A DNA stretch of 64,000 nt. It comes from Zonotrichia leucophrys gambelii. Lineage: Eukaryota; Chordata; Aves; Passeriformes; Passerellidae. The translations under genes were made by a program, and so were the position numbers. The notes beneath the pieces are model-generated. The model did no database searches and was not told the origin of the DNA. It worked only from the letters and a program-made list of their open reading frames with translations. Below, one piece after another: positions 46,390-59,098 of the stretch (the first letter of the stretch is position 1; each line of letters begins with the position of its first letter). The stretch is from the NCBI RefSeq assembly GCF_028769735.1, contig NC_088173.1, forward strand, positions 69,996,463-70,060,462, written 5' to 3'.

Positions 46390-46995
46390 AACAAATTACT
46401 TTAAAAATTTTTATAAGCTTACTTTAAGAAGTAGTTTACTATAAAAAATTGTAATTAAAAAATTACTTACTATAATTTTTTTTAATTTGATTTTTTGCAA
46501 GAATATCCTCACGTTAATATATTTCGGTTAGAAAGGTACTGTAAAGTTGCTCTTGTAAATCTTGTAAATAAATAAAACTATTCACATATATACAAAAATT
46601 TTAAATAAAAACCCAAATAATATATTTACATAAATAAATAGTATTATATCTGTCATTTTAAAAATAAGAACTAACACTACTTTTAAACTACTGTCACACA
46701 TTAAAATAAAATTTAAATTTATTTTAAGAAGTGTTTAAAATAATATTTTAAACTAATTAAATATTTTGTAAATAAAACTGTTTGTATTTTATTATTATTA
46801 TTATTTATTTTATTATTATTAAGGGTATTATTTTATTTTATTATTATTATAGGGTATTATTTTATTTTATTATTATTATAAGGAATTATTTTATTTTGCT
46901 ATAGGGTATTTTATAAATAAAATACCCTATATACCCTATTATATTTTATTTTATAAATAAAATACCCTATAATAAAATACAAACTACAACTCAAC
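46390..46995. repeat. AT-rich block in the last SLC4A11 intron
   Basis: About 600 bp are almost pure A/T. At 46821-46900 a ~29-bp unit (GGGTATTATTTTATTTTATT start) recurs about three times, followed by the hairpin at 46901-46930 and another diverged copy. Confidence 0.9.
46901..46930. repeat. Perfect inverted repeat, 14-bp arms
   Basis: The arm ATAGGGTATTTTAT and its exact complement are separated by only two bases, giving a hairpin or cruciform-capable sequence within the AT-rich block. Confidence 0.95.
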
Positions 46996-49084
46996 AACAA
47001 CAAAAAAAAGAAAAAAAAACCAACCCAAATGCACATTTATCTGGCATTTTCCCTTGTTTAACAAGGAAGTGACTCTTCAGCTGTTAAAATAACTGATAAA
47101 GCACCAAAAAATCAGTTTCAGATTTCAACAGCTGTACAAGTGATCCCAAACATCACTTATTAATGAGAAATACCAGGATCTCCTTAAATAGACCTATCAT
47201 AGAATAAAATGCTTGAGAGCCCAGATAAGAGACAACTTGGAGAGAAGATTCTTCTGTGGGCAACCAAAAACTCATCATCCCAAAGTTCTGAATTTAGGCC
47301 AGGAACTGGGAATAGCCAAAGAGATCAAGTTTTCTTCAGTCAGGCTGTTTTCCACCGCAGTCATGGATTTCAGTGGCTTCTCAGAATCTGTCTGAGACCA
47401 CACCAGTGATCCCCCACTAATGACAACACAAATCCTGTTTCTCCAGCTGTTGGATGGATGGAAATGTGGCTTTGGGACATGGCTGAGTTCTGGATGGGAC
47501 ACCAAGCCATGCCTTGTTTGATCCTTGAATTTGTCCCCTGGCTACTGTCCCATCTCCTCTTTTTCCCTTCACTTCTTTAAAAAAATAAATTGGAGAAAAT
47601 ATATTAAATTTCTTCAAGTGCCTCATCTATTTAGAATGCCAAATCTTTGGGAAAAAGTCATTAACTACAGAGCTCATGGATCATGGTGCTGCCTTCTTGG
47701 CTGGAGGCCACACAAACTACATGAAGGCAAAAGAAATCAGAGGAAGCAAAGCCAAGGGCAAATTTCCATGCTGTGCCAGGCAGCATCTTCCCCTTGGCAG
47801 CAGGGCTGATTATCCAGCTGCTGGGAAAAAACTGCCCTGGAAAAAGAAATGAGTTAGCAACACAGAGGGTATAAAGTGACAGCATCTTATTTACTGAAAA
47901 GAAGATAGATTTGCATATTAGTATTGAGCTCTGAGTACAAAATCAGATTTTTTGACTGCATTCTCTCCAAACTAATTGAGTTTTTCATACCATGTCCAAT
48001 GCCTGAATTTGGCTGAGTGTGCCCCACGTTTTCTGTTCTGCACTGAGCTGCAATTCCTACAGGAGCCACTCATCCAGCTCTGGGATATTTACCAGCACTT
48101 ACCCAGGCACCCCAAGTGCCACCAGTGTGAAGGGCAGGTGAGGCATTACCACCAGAGGAACAATAATTTCTGTGTTTTCCAAGCCTGTTTATCTTTAAAA
48201 TCCAGCCCGAATGGCTCTGACATGATCCTCTTGAAAGCCATGGTGGCTCTAACATTCGCTTTTGCTTCAGAAAGGACTGGACCCATCTTTATCAGCCAAG
48301 GAAAACACCACAGCAGGTGGTGCAGATCAGCAAATTGGCAGCCCTGGACTTTGCAAAATCTCTGGGACTGCAAGCTCAAAGTCAAGCAGATATCACTGGT
48401 ACCATGCTGGCCTAAAAATAATCAAGTGGACTGGAAACTTGATCTGTTCCTTCCAAGATCTTTTTATGGCCTCTCATTATATCCAAAGGACTGAGAGCAT
48501 GAATGATTTAACTGGAGAATGATGGGCAGTAGCTGCTAATGAACCCCAAGGAAGAAATTAGTTAAATTTCTTAATGATTCTATCTCAATTCTCTCTCTCT
48601 CTGTAGGATATTGTGTGGTCCTCCCAGCTTTAAATATATATTTTCAGTTTAAATGTGGCCAGTTTCACCCAACTGATCATTGACAGGGGCATCCAGCAGT
48701 GCAGGAGGTCTGGGAGGTCACCACAGCACTAAGTAAGAGATAAGGATTCCTCTTAGGAAAAGTTTCCAGCTCTGCTGGAAAATCAAATTGCAAAGTGATA
48801 AGGAACGTTATCAAATACCACCTAGAGGTCTGGACTATGGCTTCTCTGGAAGATCAGGCATCTCAGAGGAACTAAAAAGGAGAGGTTCAGTCTCCTGGGA
48901 AGCTGGAGGAAGAGCACCTGCCAGCCCAGAACTCTGCACAACTCCCAGCAGCAGTGAAATCCTGATTTCTCCTCAGGTCTGAGCAGGTGGTAAAAAGCCC
49001 CTTGTTATTACCCACTTCCAGGAGCTGCTTAGGCTGGAAAATGCAGAAAACCCTCCTGAACCACTCCCACTTCATGCAATAGCT

Positions 49085-49410
49085 GGGATTGGAAGGGACC
49101 TCTGGAGATCACCCAGCCCAATCCCCCAGGAGCAGGTGACACAGGAATGTGTCCAGGTGGGTTTGGAATGTCTCCAGAGAGGGAGACTCCAGGGCTGCTC
49201 CCACCCTCAACATAAACAAGTTCTTCCTCATATTGTGGTGGAACTTCTTGTGTTTTAGTTTGTGTCTTTTAGTCCTTGTCTTATCACTGGGCATCATTGG
49301 AAAGAGTCTGGCACCATCCTGGAGGTATTTATATGGATTGGTGAGATCCCCTCTCACTCTTCTCTCCAGACTAAACAAGTCCAGCTCCCAATTTCTCCTC
49401 TCCTCAGACT
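49085..49410 (-). repeat. CR1 LINE 3' fragment, distinct subfamily, in an SLC4A11 intron
   Basis: Reverse CR1: TGGGATTGGAAGGGACCTCT, GAGATCACCCAGCCCAATCC, CTCCAGAGAGGGAGACTCCA, and CTCTTCTCTCCAGACTAAAC. It ends about 70 bp from the donor of the penultimate coding exon. Confidence 0.9.
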
Positions 49411-49478
49411 TCCAGCAACCCAAGCCTGAAAACACAAGACATGGGAGACAGGGAAAAAAATACAACCAAGCTTCCTAC

Positions 49479-49648
49479 CTGATGGGGATCATCCCTATCA
49501 TGATGAGGGGGAAGATCATCTTCATGTAAGGCAGGGGTGACATTCCAAAGCCACAGAGGATGAGGAGCTGCAGGACCTGCAGGCCTGTGAAGTAGTGGAT
49601 CTTCCTCTGGGGAACTCTGCGGATGTAATGGGTTGGAGGATAAGCAGT
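49479..49648 (-). CDS. SLC4A11: SLC4A11 coding exon, [20 protein letters not shown] segment
   Basis: This 170-nt exon follows acceptor CTCTTCCCAG and ends ATCAG before donor GTAGG. It encodes [20 protein letters not shown], then [20 protein letters not shown] and [17 protein letters not shown]. These are the last transmembrane segments of the transporter. The terminal Arg codon is split by the intron and by my count equals human R869, a reported mutation site; it is retained here. Confidence 0.96.
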
Positions 49649-51015
49649 CTGGGAAGAGAAAAGCCACATGTTAGACATGCAGGGACCTGGATTTGGGACA
49701 GCAGAATGGAACTTTGGGACACCAGGGTTGGAGGGAAGTCATCAATTTATACAATGCATGAATCACCATCAGGGTCCTTAAAAGGTTCAGCTGCTGAACA
49801 TGGGATTTGTAGGGTTAATTCCTAAATTCCAGTGCCTGAAACCACAGCATTGGCAGCAAGACCCAGAGGATGAGTGGGCACTGAGAGCCTGCAGAGACAC
49901 CCCTCAGGGAACATCTGGAGTGCAATGAAACACCTTGGGAAGGGCAGTAGTGAGATTCCCTGAGGAGGACTGGGATTGCCAGGGCTCCAGAGCCAGAGGT
50001 GGGAAGGAGAGCAGATGCATCCAGGTGTTGTTCCTGTCCATGGCTCCTCCCCCTGACACCCAGCTCCTCATAACTTCATAGCCTTGCAAGGCTCCAGGCT
50101 TGCCCCTGGAGCTCCCATCTCTTGGCTGAACTCCTCTAGGGCTTCAGGAGATGAGGGAAATGTGTTAAGGGCTGTGCTCACACTGCAGGGATTTTCTCAG
50201 CTCCTATAAGCCACCCATTTTTGAGAAATAGGGGGGAAAAAATGACATTAATAGGCTAAATATGGTGGTTTCTTTTGACAGTTCCTTGCTCATGTCTGAG
50301 CACTCAGGCTTTGACTCACTGTCTATACATCAATGAAGAGGATGAGCGACTGTCTGCTGGCACCAACACAGCCTCAGTGGCTTTTAGATCGTGCCATGAC
50401 TCATTAAAAGGTTTCCACAAAAGGGAGTTTTCCATATTTGAGAATACTTTTTAATTTTGCATGCCAAAACCTGGAAAATTCCACACATAATTCCTACTGA
50501 AACCAGAAGTAATAAGTCACATATATCAGTAGCTGTTCAAAAATTGACATGACATGACAAATGCAATCTTTACCCAAATTTCACAGTTTTGACCTCTGGG
50601 ATGTAATAATGGAGATCAAGACAGATTAGCAGAGATGTAGAGCCAAATGCTGGGCTTATTAAGCCCTTGATCCTTGTTATATAAGAGAAGGTGAGCTGGA
50701 GACTGCTCCAGGTACCACCTACACTCCCAAACAACACATTTTTAGCACCTGTAACAGAGACAGGTTTAAAAAAACATCTTCCAGGTTTGTTTTCAGCCCA
50801 CATCACAGAGGTTTCAATAACACAAGTAATTTCATTTTGAGTTTAAAATCCCATCTTGCTGTATTTTACACAAAATGAAAGTATAAAACAGCACCAAGAA
50901 AATACCTGCCTGAAGCTTTGATGGGGAAATCAAATATCATAATTTCTTGATGTTGTGCTTATTATATTTTATATTATTATTTTTTTAAATGCATGTACAC
51001 TGCAGATGACAACTG

Positions 51016-52285
51016 TGATATTCACATTTTCTGGAAAAATCCCTTCACCCAGGATTTCTCTCCTGGGAAGTTGAAAAGCCTCAGAGAAAAAGAAAAACAA
51101 TAATTCTCTGATTTGCTTCTCCTTGTTGTGTTTTGTTCTTTTGGAATGTGTTTGGAGATTGTTTACCCACAGGTGATTTCTGCTGTGAGTTGTTTTCACT
51201 CTTTGGCCAATCAGGGCCAAACTGTGGACTCTAGAAAGAGAGTCACAAGTTTTCATTATTATCTTTTTAGCCTTTTTTAAGTATCCTTTCTGTATTCTTT
51301 AGTATAGTATAGTTTAGTATTTTTTAATATAATACAGTATCATAAAATAATCAATTATCTTTTTAAGCCGTTTGTAAGTATCCTGTCTGTATTCTTTAGT
51401 ATAGTATAGTATTTTTAAATATAATATAGTATCATAAAATAATCAATTATTATCTTTTTAGCCTTTTTTAAGTATCCTTTCTGTATTCTTTAGTATAGTA
51501 TAGTTTAGTATTTTTTAATATAATATAGTATCACAAAACAATCAATTATTATCTTTTTAAACCTTTTGTAAATATCTTTTCTGTATTCTTTAGAATAGTA
51601 TAGTTTAGTATTTTTAATATAGTATCATAAAATAATCAATTATTATATTTTTAGCCTTTTGTAAGTATCCTGTCTGTATTCTTTAGTATAGTATAGTATT
51701 TTTTAATATAATATAGTATCATAAAATAATAAATTATTATATTTTTAAGCCTTTTGTAAGTATCATTTCTGTATTCTTAAGAATAGTATAGTTGAGTATT
51801 TTTTAATATAATATAGTATCATAAAATAATCAATTATAATATTTTGAGGCTTTTGTAAGTATCCTTTCTGTATTCTTTAGTATAGTATAGTTTAGTAATT
51901 TTTAATATAATATAGTATCATAAAATAATAAATTATTATCTTTTTAAGGCTTTTGTAAGTATCCTTTCTGTATTCTTTAGTATAGTATAGTTTAGTAATT
52001 TTTAATATAATATAGTATCATAAAATAATAAATTATTATCTTTTTAGCCTTTTGTAAGTATCCTTTCTGTATAGTGCAGTTTAGTATTTTTTATTATAAT
52101 ATAGTATCATAAAATAATAAATTATTATAATTTTATCCTTTTGTAAGTATCCTTTCTGTATTCTTTAGTACAGTATAGTTTAGTATTTTTTAAAATAATG
52201 TAGTTAAATTAGCCTTCTAAGAACATGGAGTCAGATTCATCATTCCTTCCTTCATCTGGGGAAAACCCAAACACAATACACAACA
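51016..52285 (+). mobile_element. Solo LTR enlarged by an internal tandem array
   Basis: It starts TGATATTCACATTTTCTGG and ends AATACACAACA. The left block (AAAAATCCCTTCACCCAGGA, GCCTCAGAGAAAAAG, GGAGATTGTTTACCCACAGG) and right block (CCTTCTAAGAACATGGAGTC) correspond to those of the LTR at 34539-35139 in reverse. Between them lie about ten copies of a ~97-bp unit. Total length is 1,270 bp, against 601 bp for the relative. It lies in the SLC4A11 intron at 49649-52400. Confidence 0.65.
51262..52200. repeat. ~97-bp minisatellite, about ten copies, inside an LTR
   Basis: Each unit runs ATCTTTTTAGCCTTTTGTAA, GTATCCTTTCTGTATTC, TTTAGTATAGTATAGTTTAG, TATTTTTTAATATAATATAG, TATCATAAAATAATCAATTA. Copies begin roughly every 95-100 bp and differ by substitutions and short deletions. 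Confidence 0.95.
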
Positions 52286-52400
52286 GCACAGGGGGGGTTT
52301 AAAACTCCCCCCAAAACCCCTCATTAAAAAATAAACACCTCACAAAAAAAAATCCCACACTGAGATTTTGAACAGCTGGGTTGCAAACAGCTCCAGGTAC

Positions 52401-52596
52401 CTGTTCCTTGAGCAGCAGAGCCACCCTCTCAAAGAGCTGGTTGCCATCGATGGAGGTGAGGGCGATGTAGAGGAAGAGGCCGAAGAGCACCGGCTTTGGG
52501 ATCCACTGCAGGGGGAACGGGAGCAGCAGCAGCGACAGCCCCACCAGGAAATTGGCCATCAGACTTGTCAGCCGCGTCTCCTTCACACTCACAATC
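52401..52596 (-). CDS. SLC4A11: SLC4A11 coding exon, VKETRLTSL to LLLKEQ segment
   Basis: This 196-nt exon follows acceptor TGCTGCCAG and ends in frame at GAACAG before donor GTACC. It encodes [19 protein letters not shown], a hydrophobic helix ([19 protein letters not shown]) and [20 protein letters not shown]. The arginine of ETRLTS matches by my count human R755, a known corneal-dystrophy position, and is conserved. A repeat-swollen LTR begins only about 115 bp downstream of its donor. Confidence 0.96.
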
Positions 52597-52999
52597 CTGG
52601 CAGCAAGAAAAGAGGGGTTAGGAGATGGGAGAACACCCCAAGATCTGTTTTTATCCCAGTGGTTGCTCCATGGAGCACACGTGCCACCAGGGAAAGGGAA
52701 ACTCATCGCCACCACTGAAATCAGCACTTCTGGCCCCGTGCTGACATTGAGGAGGCAGAGCCTGGCTGGAGCCAGGCCAGGCACTTAATCCACAGCTCAA
52801 ACAGAGCAGCTGGAAAAGTGCCAAATTCCCCTTCTGTAAAGCTCTACAGATCCTATCCTGAACTAAATTGCCCTCAAAACTGATTCTGTTTAGCACAATG
52901 CAGAAAAGAAAAAAAAAAATAAACAGCCAAGAATCCTCTTTCTGGTCTTTCCTTCCCTTGCTTTACCCTGGGCACATGCAACTGGCTTCTCTCCCAAAG

Positions 53000-55900
53000 A
53001 AAACTCATTGACTTCTCCAGGATATAAGGAACGTCTTGGAGGGGAAAAAAAAAACAAACAAAAAACCAAACAGCAAGTCAGCAGTCTCCTCCTGAGAGCG
53101 AGTCAGCATTTCTGATGGATTTGAGGATCTCCCTGTTTACATGGAAGGGAGTGCTGAGAGCACCACACAGGGATTCTATCCTGCTGTGGGCAACTGCCTA
53201 TTACCATGCTAAACATGTCATTAATTAATGCAAATTTTCCAGAGCTGACAGGCCACAAATTGAGCTTTTTTTGAGAGGAAGACTGACAGGAAAGCAGGCA
53301 GCAGCTTTAGCAACCTGCTTGAGGGGAGGCTGCTGTGTTTTCTGTGCACTTCAGCTAAACCTGTGAGCATCTCCTCCCAGTCTGAAAAAATCACCAGAAA
53401 CAATAGGAGGAAAGGAAACCCACATCTGTCAAGACTACTTACAAGGAAAGAAAAAGAGGATTCCTATTTTTTTTTCTTTTTAGAAGATAAATCCAACAAT
53501 ACAGTGGATCAGACAGTGAATAAATCCCCCTGTTATGAGGGAAAATTTTTGTCCATAGGCTGTTTTGGTGTCATTTAGTGACCTCATTCCCTGGATGAGA
53601 CCCCTCAAATTCTGAATTAACCCTATACACAAATTTCTCTGAGGATTAACACCAAAGATCTATCAGAACACACTTCTCTCCTTTGCACATGCACTGCTGG
53701 GATTTCTTAATCATTCTGTTCTGAAGAAGACTGAATTATTGCAATATTAAGTTGAAGAGTTTTGCTCAGAAGTAAGGTCAGGTTGAATCTGAAATCTGTT
53801 TATACCTTCAAGGAACAAAAGGGGATGAAGGAGCCTTCCACACCTGTATTTGGACAGGGAGGGAAGGGGTGACAGCCCAAAGCTTGCTCTGAGGATTTGG
53901 ACAACAAGGCAGAATTAACACCAGCAGTCACGAGACCTAAAGAACAACAGGTACCACAAACAGCACACAAAATCCTGATGACAACACTGGAATTCTTCTG
54001 TGAGTAGTGGGGCAGGTCCTACAAACAATCCAGGATTACCAGGACAGGATGCACAGAGGTGTTAACCTTTAAGTAACCTTCCAACAGGTTTAAATCCCAG
54101 CTTTTCTCCTTCCAAGCAGATTTTGTTGGATCCTCTTGCAAGTCTCTCACATCCAAGAGGTCCCTGTCAGTGCCTAGAGAGGCTGAGGGAGAGCAGAGTG
54201 CTCCATTCTTGCCAGCTCTGGTGGAACTGGGACATCACCTAAACGGACAGAGTTTGGCATCTTTCCCACTGCCTCCAGGTCTGGATCACTACATAACTGC
54301 TGGAGATTAACAAAACCAAGCAGCTTCAAGTGCAACTGTCCCAGAGTCATTCCAGTCTGGCCACTCCAGAGCTGCCAGAAGCACCACAAGCCTCCGTGGT
54401 GGCTCAGAGCAGCAGGAGTTTAAGGATGCACTGATTTAACCCCATCCAGGTACACAAGAGTTCCTCCAGCACCAGGTCAGCCACAGAGGAAGAATTTCTG
54501 CTGTTTCACACAGAGATCTCTCCTCCTGCTGGGGAGGCTCCTGCCCTGCAAGCACACGCAAGTCTGCAAGGGAAGTCATGCAAGTGGAAGAGCTCAGGAA
54601 CAAAAGGAGCTACAAAATCACATTTCCATCAGATGCAAGGCTGCAAGAACAAGCTCAGAGCGGCAGCCCTTAGGTAAGAGATTTCTGAAGTTCATGGAAT
54701 TTTCTGCAGCCATCTCTTAGGGATGCAGCAATCACAGCACTGTGTTTGATCACAGGCAAGATGTACTGCAATTGCTGCCAGCCCCTGCTAATGCCACTTA
54801 TTAGTTTGGAATATTTTATCAGAACATAGCTAAAATTGCTCATAATTGGCCAAACATGGTATTTGTAAAACTGATGTTCCCAGCTTTAGATTGGTCTTCT
54901 GCTAATTCCAGCACCTCATTTCCAGAGTAAGAACATCACAGTCACATTAAATCAACAGAGGAATCCTTGATTTCCATGTGTTCAGAATCTGGTTTGGCCC
55001 TTGAGGAAACAGCTCCAGAAAGTCTGTACTGTGATAGAAATAAAGTAATTAATGGAGATTAAAGAGCATAATCCAGGCTCATTTCCCCCAAATCCTCTAA
55101 ATATGGCTAGCATGGGATTAGCCATTCCTGAACTTCTCCAAGTAAGCAACAAGAGCCTGTTTGCAGATTGCCACAGGAAACTGAAATCGTTTCTCTACAG
55201 GGGAGAAGAAAATTTTGCTTTCAGTGTGACAGATCTTTATCCTTGTTTATATCATCATCCTGTGGGAGCTTTGATTTTGAGTGCAGGGAAGGAGCCTGCC
55301 AAGGGAGACAGAGTTGATTTTCTAATTGAGCTTCATTTCTTTTTCAGCAGAGCTGGCTAAGAGGGAAAAAAAAAAAAAGGAAAGAAAAAGATGACTGCAT
55401 TGCTTGGAGCCTCCTGTTCCAGCCCCAGTGCTTTGCAGAGAACAAAAAGCTTAGGTCTCAAAGGGAGTTCAAAGCACCAGGAAACCCTCATTCCCTTTTT
55501 CAGTCCCAATATCCAGTTCCCAGCACCAATTTGCCTCCAGCAGAGCAGAGCTGTGCCATGAGGAAACATCCTCAGGGAGATAGACAGCCCTCAGCCATTC
55601 CAGGATAATCCCTGGAGCTGTATCTTGGACAGAGTGGCCAAAAAGGCCTCTCTGGTGCTTTTTTTTGGCGTGAAGGAGGAGAGGAGAGGTGCAGGAATTA
55701 GTCCTTAGTTCAGGCAGGGGACTTGACTTGGTCAAAGCAAAGACAGAATACAGAACCATGACAGTGGAAAAACAGGAAAAAGAGGCATTTGGGTATTCAA
55801 AGTGACAACAGGAGACACAGGAGGGAGGTTTGGCACATGGGTTTCAAAATGTGAGTTTTGCATCTCTCAAAGAAACAGAAAGTGCAGGTATCCCAGAGCA

Positions 55901-57040
55901 CATCACGGACATGAGGAGCAAGGGCAAGGATTAAAACTCTACAGAACTCCAATTTCAAAGTTGATTTTTTTCTTTAAATAGGGTTTAGCATTTATTCAAG
56001 AGAGATACAACTGTGGAAACAACCAATAGCAACATATCCTAATGGGAACACAAACCCAAGGGACTGATCTCCCAGGAAAAGATCTGTAGAAGAGTTACAG
56101 GGTGCAGCAGAACTCAGCAATTTCCAGATGTGGAAGGTGAAATTTGTCCATCCCTGACCCAAAAATCAGCTGTGCCTGGCTGGGCTGGGCCATTTGGCAC
56201 CAAAACAAGCATGAAGGCAAGACTGAGATTAAGACAGACCTACTCCATCCCCCAAAATCAATGATCACTTAGCCTCACTTTTGATAAGTGGCAATGCAGA
56301 AAATGGAAACCAAGGCAGGATAATTAAAACTAATGGTATGTGAGTGGAAATTACCACTCCCGTGGTAAAAGCACTCAACTGCAACAGATTGAGATCAAAC
56401 AGGCCAGATCTGCTCCAGAGCAGAGATTGTTTCATGAGAAAAAGGTTTTTAATTTTTTTTAATAGGTCTGTGATAAGAATGTGTTGCTCAACTCAGAGCA
56501 GCAGAAGAGTTGGTCTTAAATGGAAACCCATGACCCAGCCATGGCTTCACACTTGTTTTTGTTTAAAACCCAGAGAATTTAAGCATCTCCTTCCCAAAAT
56601 GTGGTGGGAGATGTTATGGGAGCTCTGAAATAATGGTGCATTTTTTCTCCCCTTCGTAATAACCACCAGACAGGTTTCAGGCAGTGAATCAGCTTTGGAT
56701 TCTTTCTGGGGAAAGCATCCGGAGAGATCCGGCCAAAGCATCTCCTCAGCTTTCCACAAGGCTGAAACTGCAAATGGCCTTGGCTGACTTTTCCAGAGCA
56801 GAATTTGCAATGGAGTGGGTGGGATCCCTGTAGGATGCTGCCACTGTCCAGAGCATGAATTTGAGTGCTTGAGTGAAGGGGATGAAGCCAAATCAAGGCT
56901 CATTGGGTGCATATTTCCATCACTTTCCTATCTGGAATACAACATCCAACACCCCAACCACGCAAACCCACCGTTCCCAAAGGATTGGGATGGCAACAAA
57001 AATGAATCCAAAGAGCTCAAAACTGAATCCAAAGAGCTCT
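53000..57040. other. SLC4A11 intron, no further feature seen
   Basis: Intronic sequence of average composition. No CR1 or LTR pattern was noticed, so it could be older unique sequence. Confidence 0.5.
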
Positions 57041-57046
57041 ACTTAC

Positions 57047-57220
57047 GTCTCATAGATGTGTCCACTCTCCACTCTCTCCTCCACGTAGGCCAGGGCCCGG
57101 ACGTGCATGGGGGAATGCGGGAAGGCCGCGTGGATCCAGGGCAGGCCGAAAACCGAGAGCCCCGTGTTGATCAGTGCCACCAGCAGCAGGTCCCAGTGAT
57201 AGGCTGTGCCCTTCACCAAC
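57047..57220 (-). CDS. SLC4A11: SLC4A11 coding exon, [13 protein letters not shown] to VESGHIYE segment
   Basis: This 174-nt exon follows acceptor CATTGCAG and ends GAGAC before donor GTAAG. It encodes [20 protein letters not shown], then [20 protein letters not shown], and [15 protein letters not shown]. The GLPWIHAA block is a conserved SLC4 motif. The glycine corresponding by my count to human G709, a reported disease position, is present. An intron of about 3 kb with CR1 copies separates it from the preceding exon. Confidence 0.96.
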
Positions 57221-57742
57221 CTGCAATGAGCAGTGGGGGACAGCAGTTACACCTGGTTACACCTGGTGCAAACCCTACTGGCTGTCTTTGTTGAACACTC
57301 AACAAAGATACACACCGAGATTTCACACCTCTGGATTTACCGTGCGCACGGTGTGAACACTAAAGGAGTGAAATGTGATGGTTTGCTCCCCTAAGTTGCT
57401 GTCATCTGGACAGAACAATGCTGAGCAGAAAGGCAGCCCATGAAGTAATAGCCCATGAAAATTTCAGTGTTTTTCTCCTACATTTATTGCAGAGTCTATA
57501 CAAAATCCATGCATGTGTTTGCTCACAGAGTCCACATAAAATCCTGAGCATTTGTTGTCAAAGTACTGACACTGAAGTCTCTTGTTTGTAAGAACAAGAA
57601 ACTGATCTGTCTCCTTCCCCACGAGCAGAACACGTGCTTGGTATGCTGCAGTAATCCCCTAATTATGTAATTGCTACTGCATGATAAGAAAATGGGACAG
57701 GAATTCATTAAACTTCAGCTCCTCCTTGGTAGTCACAGCATT

Positions 57743-57920
57743 GTGGAATGGATCACAGAACGGTTTGGGTTGGAAGGAACCTTAAAGATCATCCAGTTCC
57801 ATCCCCCTGCCATGGGAAGGGACACCTTCCACTATCCCAGGTTACTCCAAACCCCATCCTACCTGTCCTTGGACACTTCTAGGGGGGACAGCCACAGCTT
57901 CTCTGGGCAACACATTCCAA
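57743..57920 (-). repeat. CR1 LINE 3' fragment in an SLC4A11 intron
   Basis: Reverse CR1: GGATCACAGAACGGTTTGGG, CACCTTCCACTATCCCAGGT, CACAGCTTCTCTGGGCAACA. Confidence 0.9.
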
Positions 57921-58789
57921 AAGGTTGGTAGCCAACCAAGGAAATTTGCCCCTAAGTTCACCAAATGCTGCAGAGTCTCCCTGGTTTGTTTTTTAGGGGA
58001 TGGGGGAATCTGACAGCCTTCACTGAGAAGTAAGAGCACACTCACTTTGCCAGGACTGTGCAGAAAAGCAGCACCAAGACTGAACTCACACTGACTTCAA
58101 TAATTTTTTCCAAGGTCTGTCCCTTTCCTGAATACTCCTATCTTGTAGGAGATATTATGAGTAAAGAGAGATATAATACTGAGATATTACGAGTAAAGTT
58201 TAGAAAAAAAGCTGGAGAAGGATTCAGCTCTCAGAGTTTAAACCCTCACTGGAAGGTCTCAGGCTGAATCTCTGCCACTGGAGCACTTAACATCCTCACA
58301 CAATGTAAGGGATCAGCTGAATTCTCTGTGGGCACCACCAGCTGGAAAGGGAATATCATTTAGATGCCAATGCCACCCAAACAAGCTGCAAAGAACACCT
58401 CTGCACAGACTTGGAGCCATCCATGATACTCCTGGACATGAGGCACATGGAGCTGGTAGAGCTGACCCAGCCCATGAAGATCAAAGCCATTGTTTGGGCA
58501 GCAGAAATGTGGGGTGGGGCTTGTTTTGGGACAAAAGCCTGGTCCCACAGGGAGTGTCCCCTTCCACTGACTGAGGAGGCTGTGGGGTGAGTGGGTCAGG
58601 TAGGTGTCTGCCCTGCAATGCCTCTGGAAGGTGCTGGCAGGAAGGGTGGGATTGCAAACGCATTTCCTGCGTTGGAAACACAGCCCCTGCTCACGTGCTG
58701 CTTTCTCTGAGCAAAGGCACCTTCAGCACCCTCAGGGTCATTGTTTGTTGTCCTCCCCATTCTTTTCAGAAGGCTTTAAGGACATTAAC

Positions 58790-59098
58790 CTGTTGGAATG
58801 AATCCAGAGGAGGCCACCGAGATTATCAGAGGGATGGAGCACCTCTGCTCTGTGAGGAAAGGCTGAGAGAATTGGGATTGTTCAATCTGGAGGTGACCTA
58901 ATTGCAGCCTTCCAGGACAAGGGGGAATGGACTCAAACAGACAAAGAGTAGATTTAGATGAGATATTAGAAAATAATCCTTCCCTGTGTGGGTGGCACAG
59001 ATTGCCCAGAGAAGCTGTGGCTGCCCCTGGATCCCTGGAAGTGTCCAAGGTCAGGCTGGATGGGAGTTGGAGCAACCTGGGATAGTGCAAAGTGTCTG
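58790..59098 (+). repeat. CR1 LINE 3' fragment in an SLC4A11 intron
   Basis: Forward CR1: AGAGGGATGGAGCACCTCTG, AAAGGCTGAGAGAATTGGGA, AGAAGCTGTGGCTGCCCCTG, AGCAACCTGGGATAGTGCAA. The extreme 3' end is missing. Confidence 0.9.
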
